Shown: positions 11,172-22,099 of the stretch, piece after piece
Numbering within the stretch: the stretch's first letter is position 1
Layout: each line of letters begins with the position of its first letter
NCBI GenBank assembly: GCA_011037195.1
Contig: JAAEAF010000100.1
Coordinates: 248,001 to 312,000, forward strand
Source of the DNA: Triatoma infestans
Lineage: Eukaryota > Arthropoda > Insecta > Hemiptera > Reduviidae
Direction of reading: 5' to 3'
Length of the DNA: 64,000 nt
Position numbers and translations under genes: made by a program
The notes under the pieces: model-generated
What the model saw: the letters and a program-made list of their open reading frames with translations, nothing else
What the model was told of the DNA's origin: nothing
Database searches by the model: none

Positions 11172-11640
11172 TTCTTTTTTAAGTGCTTCAAAGAAAGCGT
11201 CCTGTCTGCTGAATTGGCATCTTCATTAGGGCCGTACCCAATTATGATTGTCAGGTTTTCTTCGTTTTCTTCTTCAGTCTCTACCACCATCAAACGACTG
11301 TTAACACCTCTCCATCTTTTCAGTCTGTTACTGAACTCCTTATGGAAAACGCATCCCACTCCTGCTTTGGCCCTTTCACTGTAGCTCATTCCGGAATATA
11401 GGGCTATATAATCACCCATTATGGACTCCCCCGTGCCTTTCCTCTTTGTCTCTGTGATTCCCAAAATATCCACCTTGGCCTTCTTTGTTTCGTCCGCAAG
11501 CTCTTCCTCCTTTCCCCCCAATCCTCTAACATTCCATGTTTCTAAACGTATAAACCTTTTTCCTCGCCCGGTCGTGTTCCTTAAAATCAGTCCAGCTCTA
11601 TTTCTTGGCGTACTTGTGATAAATTATTTCGGGACTATAG
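11144..11640 (-). pseudogene. LINE endonuclease domain, N-terminal half
   Basis: This frame contains ETWNVRGLGG and VDILGITETKRKGTG, the latter carrying the catalytic glutamate of apurinic/apyrimidinic endonuclease-type LINE nucleases. YSGMSYSERAKAGVGCVFH and IIGYGPNEDAN follow, both typical of the family. The true frame begins upstream of the Met-like codon at 11521, since TWNVR lies in frame before it; a stop is met near 11625. The frame is lost after ADRTLSLKHLKKKW and resumes in the next one at about 11170. Confidence 0.8.
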
Positions 11641-11955
11641 GGAATCGGCCTATAGTCTCTAGTGCAAACGGGGGGGCTGCCCCTCCAGGGTGAATGCACA
11701 CACCCTGTGTGTTGCTTCTTTGGTCCGGTTGTTGTGGAACATTACTTCCTGAGACAGCATCCATATATGCCGCCCGGGTTGCAGCACATGTGTCGGTCGT
11801 TCAGTTCCTGTCGAAACAGTATCCAGGGGCACCACGAGGAGGAAACCGACTCACCCCCCAAAGCCATGCCACGATGCATAAAATCAGATCCAACCATATA
11901 TTCTTACAATTATAAGTGCTTTGCTCGCGTCATATTGAGAACTGAAATCGTATAA
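11641..11955 (-). other. Possible 5' region of the LINE
   Basis: This stretch is richer in G and C than its surroundings and lies directly upstream of the endonuclease start. It is probably 5' UTR or a decayed N-terminal segment. It contains a palindrome-like GGGGGGCTGCCCCTCC stretch at about 11670-11690. No domain is recognised; the plus-strand frames here are shadows. Confidence 0.4.
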
Positions 11956-13875
11956 TTGTTTTTGTTTTTTTCACAAATCAGTAAACCCTCAAATCATTTT
12001 TTTCATTAAAAACCGCCTTCTAAATCTACTCTTCTCTAACAAATTTATTTTTGTAAAATAACCTGTAATTTTATATATATATAAAAAAAAAAAAAATTGA
12101 AAAAAGAAATCATATTCTCCAGGATACGGGTTAAATCTTCTCCTTCTGCTCCATCCCTTCAATTCAAAACATGGACGCTATCCTCTCCCCTGTCGCTTGG
12201 AAAAGGGAACCATTTGAGTGTGAGAAAATAAGAGAAAATGAAGTCATAACGTGGTTATCCAATTTCAGTTCTGTATTTCTCTCTACAAGTCTGAAGTGCC
12301 AATGTGATTGCCTCCCCTTTTAGAACTCTCTCTCTCTCTCTCTCTCTCTCGCTCTTTTATTTTTCAAATCCTTTGAAAAAATAAAAAGGAAAGGCTTGAA
12401 GCGAAAATTTTCCTCTATGTTTGGGGGAAAAAAAAAATTACTCCAGCATTGTCCTGGTATGGCCATTTTGGTTTGGTTTTTATCTTCATCAAGTCCCACT
12501 CTCTCACTCACAATCTCGCTCGCGTTCAACACAAACTCACAGTCACTACACACACACACACAAACAGTGTTTGAGAGAAAACCCTTTCAATGTGTATCAT
12601 TTGCAAAGTTTTTGAATGATTGAATAAAGTCCAGTGTGCAGACTAGATTTATTGACTTCAGAGCGCGCTATAAACCGGCGGCTTCCTACATATATTAGTT
12701 TAAAAAAAAAAAGATCCTAAAATAGTGATGAGTGTAAATCGATTTTATAAAACTGAATCTCTGAATTAAGTAAGTAAGTAAGTATAAAGTAATAAAATGT
12801 GAATGTATAGGGCCGGAAGAGTTGGTAGTTTTTTTAAGTTGTGTTAGTTTTACAAAGTTTCTCGTAAATAATAAATAATTACTATAAATTTTACATTCCC
12901 AATATTTTATAAATAAATTTTATCAATAATTAATTAATTGGTTTGTTCTTTCTCTGACATTTTTAATTTTTTTATTAAATTATGATATGTCACAGAGAAG
13001 TAATTCACTCATTTAAACCATATATAATTCTCCATTTTGAATATTATAAATTAATATATTATGTACTACATATTATGCACATAATATATTATGTCATTCC
13101 TAATTAATACCATAATAAATAATTAATTAAAAAGCAACATTTTTTTCTTAATGAATACATTTTTTTTTGTAATTAAATTAATTGTTTAATGAAATCAGTC
13201 AGATGGAAAAAATACGTCCACATAAAACACACACACACATATTAGGTATATATTTTAAGTATATTAAAATATAATGTCTGCTTTTATTCAATCTTTATTA
13301 AATAAAGTTATAAGTTAATTATTGTCGTGGGTAAAATTGTCAGTAAGAGAAAATAATTTCTCATTTTATAAAAAAATTAACTTTCTCTTTCTATATAAGA
13401 AAAGAAATTACGATAATGCTAAATTACGATAATGCTAAATTTTCGAAATGGAATTTTTAACCGTAAAATCTTATTTTAAAATCCCCCGAATATGAAACAA
13501 ATGAAATATATATATATATATATGGTGTTCCATGACTCGAGATCCAGGATCAAATTCCATTAATCTGCCTCCAATAGTTAGTTGATTCTAAGTGTCAGCT
13601 ATGTTCATTTATTTAAAATTATTTACGTCTTCCTTTCTGTTGATTTACTAAGTTTTTAAATCAAATAACTTAAAATTTATTTTTCAAATATATACGGATT
13701 TTATAATGGAAATGAAAGACGGGCAATTGCAGATATCAAAGGCGATTTCCTAAGATTACCTGATCGCCATGTATTCTTGTATATTCACCAATGTTTGAGA
13801 AAAACAGGATCGAGCAAAAGCTACTTCCCAATCTATTTTTCAAGTAAACTATTTCAAATAAAAGTAGTAGGTAAA
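11956..13875. other. AT-rich stretch with simple repeats, no gene seen
   Basis: A CT microsatellite lies at 12327-12352, GTAA repeats at 12768-12783, and a TA run at 13507-13522. A 16-base direct duplication (ATTACGATAATGCTAA) occurs at about 13407-13438. The frames at 12320-12623 and 13736-13951 are simple-repeat products or lie in the foldback element. Confidence 0.45.
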
Positions 13876-14078
13876 CACTTGAGCGGTTGAGACCGCGACA
13901 ATGGTTTGGTAGAAACCGACGTTTCGTCCATATTGCAATGAGCCTCTTCAAGGTCGCCGTTACACCCTGGAGCTAGCTTTCAAGTTGTAACGAGCCGAAG
14001 GGGCTCATTGCAATATGGGCGAAACGTTGGTCACTACTCGGACCCATTGACGCGGTCTCAGCCCGGAAACTCAAGTGT
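13876..14078. mobile_element. Foldback element with inverted arms
   Basis: The left arm (CACTTGAG, then GAGACCGCG, then CGTTTCGTCCATATTGCAAT and GAGCC) is mirrored by the right arm (GGCTCATTGCAATATGGGCG, AAACG, then CGCGGTCTCAG and CTCAAGTG), with about 60 bases between. Each arm carries a motif of the form (C)GAAG-GGCTC-ATTGCAAT-A-GGGC-GAAACG. This resembles the conserved core of hammerhead ribozymes with a palindromic stem-II loop, but the first core box is degenerate in both arms. No protein is encoded; the frames at 13736-13951 and 14008-14244 are accidental. Confidence 0.65.
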
Positions 14079-14418
14079 TTTTCTTTATGAAAATCTAAAT
14101 CTTCCGCGGAAACCTAAAAGATTTATAATATTGTTCATTTCCAAGCTTAAAGTAAACCATTGGTGCCAGTTTCTAGAAAATTCAGAAAGACAGAATAATC
14201 TTTTCTGTGATGCCTTAATTTCCAGTTACCTGATTTCTGTCTAACCTGAAATTCAATCGATTCTTTATAATTTACCTTAATATTTATTAAGATGAGGCAC
14301 TTGAGAAGAAGGCTAACATTTCTGCTTGCAAAGCACCCGTAAACTCGATTTTTTTTTTTTTTTTGAAAATGTAACAAATAAAAATAAATTTTTAAATGTT
14401 AGATGCATAATTTGGTAA

Positions 14419-14646
14419 GGGGAGGGATTGTCTAAGTGGTTAGTGCGTTGGACTTCCACGCGGAGGTCCCGGGTTCGAGTCCAATGCTACCCTTAGATTT
14501 TTTTCTTCCTAGGAGCCTCTGCAGCTCACTGTTCGGTAATGGACAGTGTTGTCTGTAGGGAGAGAACACTGTCCGCAGGCAGGCAGTGCACTGAGAAGGC
14601 TCCGGGCGCTAATGACCATAGATACTGACGCTCCTTAAATAAAAAA
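14419..14646 (+). mobile_element. tRNA-headed SINE, copy 1
   Basis: The head has tRNA-like promoter boxes: an A-box-like TGTCTAAGTGGTTAGTGCG and a B-box GGTTCGAGTCC, spaced as in a tRNA gene. The unrelated body contains CCTAGGAGCCTCTGCAGCTC, ACTGTCCG and a GTGCACTGAGAAGGC block, and the tail is A-rich. The same head, body and tail recur at 26291-26487 and, on the minus strand, at 51214-51454. It is not a functional tRNA gene: the acceptor stem does not pair and it runs into the SINE body. Confidence 0.8.
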
Positions 14647-14647
14647 T

Positions 14648-15705
14648 CTAGTGTAAAACACTCACACAACTTTCTCTTACTCCAGTTCTCAAAATTATAA
14701 TTGACAAATTTTATACTTTGTGTACCAAATTTCATGAAATTCGACGAAAACTGAAAAAACTGTTCAGTAAAAGCGCACTTCCGGTTAACTAATTTTCTTG
14801 AAACTCGGAATTTTGGCCATCCGTTCATTTCTAATTAATTTTGTTTGGATGATAGAATTTTATAATCAACTATGATAGCACTTTAGAGAAAAACATAACC
14901 CCACCCCTCCCATAAAAGTTCAATTAAATGAATTTTCCTAGAGAAATGTTTTAAATGAAAGTTGTAGATCATTGTATGTTTAGTTTATATAATACGCTTC
15001 AAGAAAATCTCTGAGCCATTTTTGAGAAAATCGCGAAAAAGTGGAAAAATCGTTTAGTAAACTGGTAAAGTAAACGCACTTCCGGTCATCCGATTTTTCC
15101 AAACTCGGAATTTCAACAAAATTTAGTTCTAATTAACATTATTTGGATGATGGAATTGTTTAATAAACTGAAATAGCACTTTAGATGAAAACCTTACCCC
15201 ACCCAAGTAAACTTGTTACGGGGAGCCATAACTGCCCTTAAATGAATTTTTCCAGAGAAATGTTTCAAATAAAAGTTATAGCTCTTTGTATATGTAGTTC
15301 GTATACCAAGTTTGAAGAGAACCGTCGGAGCCATTTTTGAGAAAATTGCAAAAAAGTAAAAAAATTAACAAGTAAAGTGATACTTTCGGTTGAGGAATTT
15401 TGACAGATGACCCACTGTCAGATGCCATGGTGATACCTAAACGGAATATCAAGTTTCAACTTTCTACGTTTTTTGTTTTTGAGCTATGCTGTTCACACAC
15501 ACACACACAGAGGGAGAGACACACAGACACACACACACACACACAGAGGGAGAGACACATAGACACACTCAAACACACAGACCATTTGCTAGAAACCACT
15601 TTTTTGGGCTCAGGGGACCTCAAAACGGATATTTCCGGTGAAAACTCGATATCGAAAATTTAACACGATTACAATACTTCCTCTTACTAGGAGTAAGAGA
15701 AAGTA
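14648..15705 (-). repeat. Family A repeat, complete copy, reverse
   Basis: The left end is GTGTAAAACACTCACACAAC followed by the inverted-repeat element TTTCTCTTACTCC. The right end is the hairpin CTCTTACT-AG-GAGTAAGAG followed by AAAGT. Inside are units of about 300 bp, each containing CGCACTTCCGG, ACTCGGAATTT, a CCCCACCC-type patch, AGAGAAATGTTT and TTTGAGAAAAT (unit starts near 14770, 15070 and 15380). A CA/GAGAGA microsatellite follows at 15494-15576. It abuts SINE copy 1 on the left. The frames at 14526-14828 and 15400-15663 are accidental. Confidence 0.85.
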
Positions 15706-16020
15706 AAAAAAAGTAACAGTTTAGTAAAATCGCACTTCTAGTTGATTTATTTTCACTGCAAACTTCAAATTGTTGTAGTGTCTTCTAAATGGGATATTAA
15801 GTTTGAGCTACCTTAGGTTTAAGACTAGTAGTAACTGATTGGTACATAGAAGACCCGCATGATAGCGCCGCCATCCAGCCCAGAAATACTGGTTGCGCAT
15901 TTGAAAATTTTCAAATCTTAACTTTCCCAGAATCCACCTAAAATCAAAAAAGTTGCCTACAGTTTGTACCAAAAAGATTGGTACAGTTTGCATTTAAGGA
16001 AATTCGCGAAAAATCTTGTA
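15706..16020 (-). repeat. Family A partial copy, reverse
   Basis: After the complete copy, AGTTTAGTAAAATCGCACTT begins another, decayed stretch of the same repeat. It continues to AATTCGCGAAAAATC at about 16005. No end structure is seen. Confidence 0.5.
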
Positions 16021-16029
16021 AAAGAAATA

Positions 16030-18605
16030 AACTATTTTGGTATTGGATTTTGGCTGCATCTTCCGGTTACAAGCGACAGTGATCCGCAAATGGAATATTT
16101 GGGCAAGTTTAAGCGATTTGTTTTCCATTTTGTTTAATATATTTTGTTTATTCACTATCAAAAACAATTTAGCACCAAAGCAATCATATTGGTATAATAA
16201 TAATGATAATAATAATAAAAAAATGACAGAAAAGATTGGTGTAATAATAAGAAAAATAAAAGAGTTAATTAAATGGTGAAAGCATACAATAAAGAAGATA
16301 TTGTTGCCTTCATCATAAGAAAAGGGCCTAGCCTTGTTTTATCTTAGGTTAGTGAATTTGATGGGGGAGATAAAGGAATACTTGTCACATAGAAACCAGC
16401 AATGGTACTTCAAACTGAAGCACTTCTCTCTCACTGTGTGTTATGAAGTAGACACTTAAAGCACCAAGTCCTCTTACTGTACACACACACACACACACAC
16501 ACACACCAACACTTGTCCATATATCTTCCACATATGTATGCCATACACAGGAGTAATTTCTCCTCCTATCCGTGCTTCTCAAAACCACCACATTCAGTTC
16601 TTATCACAAACCATTTTCTATGCACAATCCCCTCTCACTTAAAACAACTCTTCTCCCCTCCGTCAATAAACACCAAACTAAAACGGTAACACCAAATTTT
16701 CAAACACATGTTGACATATGCACTGCATGTAAATCAAATAGATTAACGGGAGTAACCCTTTACGAAAACTCACACAACGTAGAAACTGTTCTACGTTTCT
16801 ATCCTGTACTATTTAGAAAAGTTGTATGACAATACTTCAGACAGTGATTAGAAATTTGGATTTGCGGGAGGGGATAAAAACAACTTTGTAATTCCCAGTC
16901 AAAGTAATCGCGAAAACTTTATCTGTTATATAATTTCCCTTACTAAATTCTTTTATTACAATTAATTTTCATCTTTCTTGTTAGATATCTTTAAAGGTTC
17001 TTAACTCAGCATTCATCGTCGAGGCCATACCCATACAACGCTCTAGATCCCCATGGGAGGAAGCAATTGTCCACTACTAATGAGTACTACTTCATATTCA
17101 TGTACTTCTAAACGTATAAGCAATTACACGATGAGGCCTTGTAGGATGCAATAGATTATTGGCTATATAATCTAGCCGTTCTCACAAACATTTCCTTCCG
17201 CCATGTCCTTATTTTATGCGTTCTAATTGTCGAGAGTTCCATTTGTAGCGACCCGTTTTAATAAGTACTTCAAAATTCCATTCTATTTTTCTTTAATTGC
17301 AGCCCTCAGTTAATTCAGTTTTGTGTTATTATAAAAGTAAATTAAAATATAAATTATTTAATAATACATGCATAGTATTTATTATATTTACTTTAATAAA
17401 TTTTATTATCTTTGCCGATGAATTTATTAATCAATTAATATTGATTGAATTATCATTTTTGTTGATAAAACCACTTTAATTTTTTTTTTAAACAAACACT
17501 AATTTCTAGAGTATTTTCCTATTTTTTGCTGGAAGAGAACTAGAGAGTAAAACAATAAAGACCAGCCACCTGATCGCTATATTATTATTTATTGTGTAAT
17601 TATGCGTAAAACTGATAGAAAATGCAGTTTAACCTAAAAATTACATTGATAACAGTATATTAACAGTTGATTAATTGGTTTCTATATGGACAACCTTATT
17701 AGCTGCAGTATCAAATATCGTTGTAAACACTATTTTGTCATGATAAGTATATATTTTGTCATTAATTGCGATATTTTTGCCGCGCTGTAAATGTCGTTAG
17801 ATTAGACGTATTTTGTAGTGCCTTTTAAAATTCCTTTTTATTCTTATATACTGATTAGTGAATGTAATTTCCTGCGGCTAATCCCCCATTACAGAAACTG
17901 AATATCGCCCAGATCCAAAGACAACTCGTCAAACTGAAGTATTGGATCATATAACCTCTTCACTACTAGAGATGATATTTTTAAGTGTGAATCACATAAC
18001 CCACCTGCATGGGAACCCATGATTACACTTTTACGATATCACAAAGTAAACAGGCGTATATATTTTCCTTGGACTTTTTTCTTTCCTTTCCTTGCCTTGC
18101 TACCCCGAACGTTCTTCAGATACTCCCAGACTGTCCCAAACCACATAGTTGCCAGTATTACGTAGGTTACCTTCTTATTCTTAAGTCACTTTACTGAATG
18201 TGTACGTTATGTTCTCTCCATCCTTCTTCATTTCTCACACACAATCTCTCTCTCCCTCTCTCTACCTTGCCTCTTACAAGATAAACTTTATCTTTTTCTC
18301 CCTTTCCTTCTTACCAAGTTAGCTGTATTTTCTGCAGAAAATGTGTTGTTTACTTTAGACCAGTTAAACGACCCCACCCTCCTACTAAAAATACACCTTT
18401 AAAGAGCTCTAGTATATATATATATATGACGTACATAAACACATAAAGTCTTTAACTTGACTATCCTATTTACCGGCGCAGACATATTACTATAGTATGT
18501 ATAGTTTGTATTATACTTAAAGATAAAAAATATTACATTATTCTTTTTCAGCTTTACTCTAAAAAAGTTTTTTTTTTTTTTTACATAATAGATTAACGTT
18601 TTTGT
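16030..18605. other. AT-rich stretch with microsatellites, no gene seen
   Basis: It contains an AAT-rich run near 16195-16225, a CA microsatellite at 16478-16506 and a TA run at 18410-18426. The region around 17000-17240 is slightly richer in G and C, but no open frame above chance or familiar motif is seen there. Confidence 0.4.
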
Positions 18606-18609
18606 TGTC

Positions 18610-18760
18610 TTTTAGTATTTTTCTTTTCCTCTACCTCTTACTCCGGTTGAGAGGAAGTCGAGGTATTACGATCCTGTCAACTTTTCGAATAATAGTTTTT
18701 CACCGGAAGTACATATTTTGACATCCATTGAAAATGGAAAAAAAAAAGAGTTCTGACCGT
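18610..18760 (+). repeat. Family A hairpin-end fragment, forward
   Basis: CCTCTTACTCCGGTTGAGAG is a decayed hairpin end. GTATTACGATCCTGTCAAC, TTTTTCACCGGAAGTACATA and TTTGACATCC follow, matching the first 100 bases of family A. Confidence 0.6.
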
Positions 18761-20053
18761 TGTGGAAAACGAAAATAATGCAAAAAATTCAATACAAAGA
18801 TATTCGATTAACCAACATCGCGTTCGACACGAAGGATTAGGAAACGTATATTGACGGTTATTATTAATTTAAATTACCTATCCTCATATTCTAAGAGGGG
18901 AAAAAATTGGACTAAAATTAACTCAAAAATTAATTGTATAATATATAATATATTTCTTTATACTGTTATGTAAATAAATTATATATTATTTAATTTATGT
19001 TCATTTTTTGTTCCAGGTAAGAAAATCTTGGTTTTTATTGGCTGAGAATATGTAAAAGGTAATTAATCTTTATTTAGAACATTGTACTATTTAATCGGCA
19101 ATAGTACTTGTTTCCTCTTCAGATATAAATTTTGTCTAATCCTCAAAATTACTTTTTTGAAGCCTCCAGAAAAAAAAAAATGACCCAGTGAGAACTTGAT
19201 TTTAAAATTCTGATTCTGACGCAATACTTGTTTTCTAAAGCGTATCAAAAACAGTAAAAATTATTGTCTATTAATACTGGTATTAAAATAAATTTTAAAA
19301 TTCAATATTCAAAAGATATTTTATTAATATATTATCTTTTTCACTACATTCATTATTTTATGCTGTGTATTTTCCCAATGGGTAGAAGATATATATATAT
19401 TTATATATATATTTATATATATATTTACGACGACAGTAGAATAAAGTTAGAGACAGGGTTTTGTCAAGGTTCAAATATGAAAATGTCCTCCTGATTAGAG
19501 AGCCATCTGGTAGTGTATAGTGGAAATCATTTGAATTGCTGATAAAGAGTAAATACAGAGGGGCTCCTCTATGTGCATATTCCACACACACACATATATA
19601 TATATGTGTGTTGTGTGTATATATACATATATCTGGTGGCAGCAGCCCTAGAAATGAAAGACCAAAGATGGCAGTATGGTTTTTGTTATTCTTTTGATGA
19701 TGATGATGTGCCAATGTATTTTGCTTTTATATATCTACTGTGAATAAGTTATTAGACAAATTTTTTAATTAAAATTATTTAATGTTCAATAATATGATTT
19801 ATGTTTGAATTTTTTAATTAGCAATTTAATTAGTTTGATTAATTAAGTTAATTAATGATAAATTGGGACATTGTTATCATTAAAAAAAATATGAATTTAA
19901 TATCTGGCTTGTCCACCTTCAATAAGTTGAAGCTTTCATAAGTTATGGAGCACTTTTCATTAATTTATCAATAAAAGAAATCTAGAGTAATCTTTGTCCA
20001 TTTTGCTCGAAGAACGTTCCATAGTTCTGATGAAGATTTTTGGAGCCCTCTCA
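18761..20053. other. AT-rich stretch with TA microsatellites, no gene seen
   Basis: TA-rich runs lie at 19388-19427 and 19595-19632. The frames at 19264-19714 are tyrosine/isoleucine repeats produced by these runs. Confidence 0.45.
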
Positions 20054-20605
20054 CATTTTTACTTTCTCTTTGCTATCGTGTCAAATTTTCGATATCGTTT
20101 TCTCACAGGATATACACGTTTTTGGGTCCCCTGAGTCTGAAAAAGTGGTTTTTAAACATTTCTTTTGTCAGTGTATGAGTGTGTGCGTGGTCAGCATAAC
20201 TTAATTCGACAAATCGCAGAAAATTCATACCTTAAATTTAGATTAAACGTTAGCTTGGGAACCGACATCAAGATTTTGATTAAAATCGTTCAACCAGAAG
20301 TAAAACTTTACTGATGGATTTTTCAGTTTTTTCTCGATTTTCCCGAGAATGGCTCTAACGATTTTTCTTTAAAATTGGAATATTAACTGCAACATATTTG
20401 TAATATTCTGAAACATTTTTTCCCGAAAAATTCATTTAAGAGATGTTTTGGGGCAATGATGGGGTTATGTTTTTGTCTATAGTGATATTTCAGTTATTTA
20501 TAATCATTCTACCATTTACGTACTATTAATTTCAATGAAGTATGATGCCAAAATTCCGAGATTGAAGAAAAGTGGTTCAACAGACGTACAACTTTACTGA
20601 AGCTT
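20054..20605 (+). repeat. Family A partial copy, forward
   Basis: The copy starts with TTTTTACTTTCTCTTTG, CTATCGTGTCAAATTTTCGA and the CCTGAGTCTGAAAAAGTGG block. It continues through one central unit (CAACCAGAAGTAAAACTTTA, CGAGAATGGCTC, AGAGATGTTTTGGGG). It is cut off where the next copy starts at 20608. Confidence 0.75.
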
Positions 20606-21011
20606 TTTACTTTCTCTCGCTCCTAGTAAGAGGAAGTATTGTAATCGTGTCAAATTTTCTATATTGAGTTTTCACCGGAAATATCGGTTTTGAGGTCCCC
20701 TGAGTCCAAAAAAGTGGTTTTTAGCAATGGTCTGTATGTGTGTTTGTGTGTGTGCGTGTGTGTATGTATGTATGTATTATGTGAACAGCCTAGCTCAAAA
20801 ACTAATAATCGTAGAAAGTTCGAACTTGATATTCCGTATAGTTATCACCATGGGATCCGACCGTGGGTCATCTGTCAATATTTCTCAACCGGAAGTACCA
20901 CTTTACTTTACAAGTTGTTTTTTTTACGTTTTTGCGATTTTCTCAAAGATGGCTCCAACGATTTTCTTCAAACTTGATATCAATTACACATACTAACAAC
21001 TACAACATTTG

Positions 21012-21195
21012 TTGTGGTGGTTGATTCCGCAGAGCTGGAAATCATCAGAGACATTTTCCGTGGTAGCCTGCTTCATTTTGTGGTCATCGACCGGTTTCGG
21101 GCGTTCGCCCATCTTCAGGATGCGTTTTTTAGACAGTGTGACAACACAGACTCGCACAGAGCAAACTTAGTTTCACACTCAGTGAACCTAATATT
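21012..21195 (-). mobile_element. Short insertion carrying a hammerhead-like core
   Basis: This block interrupts family A and is richer in G and C than its host. Its layout (a lead of about 70 bases, then the reverse complement of a hammerhead core, then a decayed trailing segment) parallels the insertions at 44962-45288 and 54300-54460. Penelope-like retroelement terminal repeats are known to carry hammerheads, so it may be a solo terminal repeat or a short non-autonomous derivative. That assignment is an inference. Confidence 0.55.
21080..21126 (-). ncRNA. Hammerhead-ribozyme-like motif
   Basis: On the minus strand the order is: stem I strand CATC; core box CTGAAGA; one extra T; stem II GGGC-GAAC-GCCC; core box GAAA; minimal stem III CC|GG closed with A-U (ACCGGT palindrome); cleavage-type GTC; then GATG, which pairs with CATC. 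All conserved core positions (CUGANGA and GAAA) are present. The very short palindromic stem III is typical of dimer-acting hammerheads in satellite and Penelope-like sequences. The extra base before stem II is the main doubt. No activity is shown. Confidence 0.6.
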
Positions 21196-21520
21196 GCAAA
21201 AATCTAAAAAAAAATAACCGTTCAATGGAGTCGCACTTTCAATCAATTGATTTTCGTCAAACTCGGAATTTTGAAAACATTATTTAAATCTTATTAGTAT
21301 TAAATAGATGATAACAAGTGTAATCTAATTAAATTAATTTTCCTAGATAAATGTTTTAATATAATGCATCTTTGTATGTTGTGTTTATGCGAAGTTTAAA
21401 GTAAATCAAACATTAGAGCTTTGGCAAGAAAATTGCAAAAAAAAAAGTGGCAATATTGAAAATGCATACTTAGTAAAGTAATACAACTTCCGGTTCTTCG
21501 ATTGTCGGAGCCTTTATTCT

Positions 21521-22099
21521 CGCTTAAACGAAATAACATGTATAAACTTTCACTGAGATTTTCCATTTTAAGTTGTAACGATCAAACACACAGAGATCAA
21601 TTTCTTAAAAGAAAATAATTTCGAACTCGGGGGGGGGGGCTTTACAATGCTTTTTCCTGTGAAAATCAAATTATTCGTGAACTGGTCATGGTAGTACTTA
21701 ATATTTCCACTCCAGCAGTATGGGAAAGAAAGAAAGTGCACTCAATTATGAAATAAAGTTATGTGAAATAAGTTTCTGAAAATTATTGATCATTATTCTA
21801 CTTTTAATATTCTTTAATAATATTAAGTTAAATACTTTCGATTGTTTCAAAAGCTTAATACTTTTAAAATTAGAGACTAGGAAGATGTCATTCTATTATT
21901 TATTAACATTTTAATTATCTAATTATCTCGATCAATGCTTCACGTCATTAAGTCATTTTGTATAATTTTTTATTTATTTATTAATCTACACATTTATCCA
22001 GCACTGTTAAAAGTGGTTCTGATTGGTCATTTCTTTTTTTAATTTTATAATTATATCTTTCTTTTTTTCTTTTTTATTCTATTCACAATAAAAAAAAAA
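21521..22099. other. AT-rich stretch, no gene seen
   Basis: There is a G-run at 21629-21639 and poly-T patches near 22040-22075. No gene or element boundary is recognised. Confidence 0.35.

Larger units (their letters stand above)
9062..11640 (-). mobile_element. Endonuclease/reverse-transcriptase LINE, frame-broken (RTE-like)
   Basis: The minus strand encodes, in order, an apurinic-type endonuclease and a non-LTR reverse transcriptase in one former polyprotein. It is now split over at least four frames by single-base shifts. The 5' side continues upstream of 11521: in frame, RFIRLETWNVRGLGGKEEEL gives the TWNVR start of the endonuclease, so coding extends to about 11640. The low-coordinate end stops in the thumb/C-terminal region (SYSCESF-like) at a junction with family A, so the 3' end is missing. 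Domain order and motifs fit RTE/BovB-like or related single-ORF insect LINEs; the clade call is an inference. The element is inactive. Confidence 0.85.
20608..21520 (+). repeat. Family A copy, forward, split by a ribozyme-like insertion
   Basis: The hairpin end TTTCTCTCGCTCCTAGTAAG starts the copy. TTTTCACCGGAAATATCGG, a TGTG microsatellite at 20735-20785, and CTCAACCGGAAGTACCACTT follow. At about 21012 the repeat is interrupted; family A sequence resumes at about 21200 (GTCGCACTTTCAATCAATTG) and fades by 21520. The frames at 20690-21217 are accidental. Confidence 0.75.

Noticed and set aside
9353..11384. Plus-strand frames over the LINE
   Set aside because: They are antisense shadows of the minus-strand endonuclease and reverse transcriptase.
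14419..14500. A true tRNA gene
   Set aside because: A and B boxes are present, but the ends do not form an acceptor stem and the same head continues into a shared SINE body at three other places.
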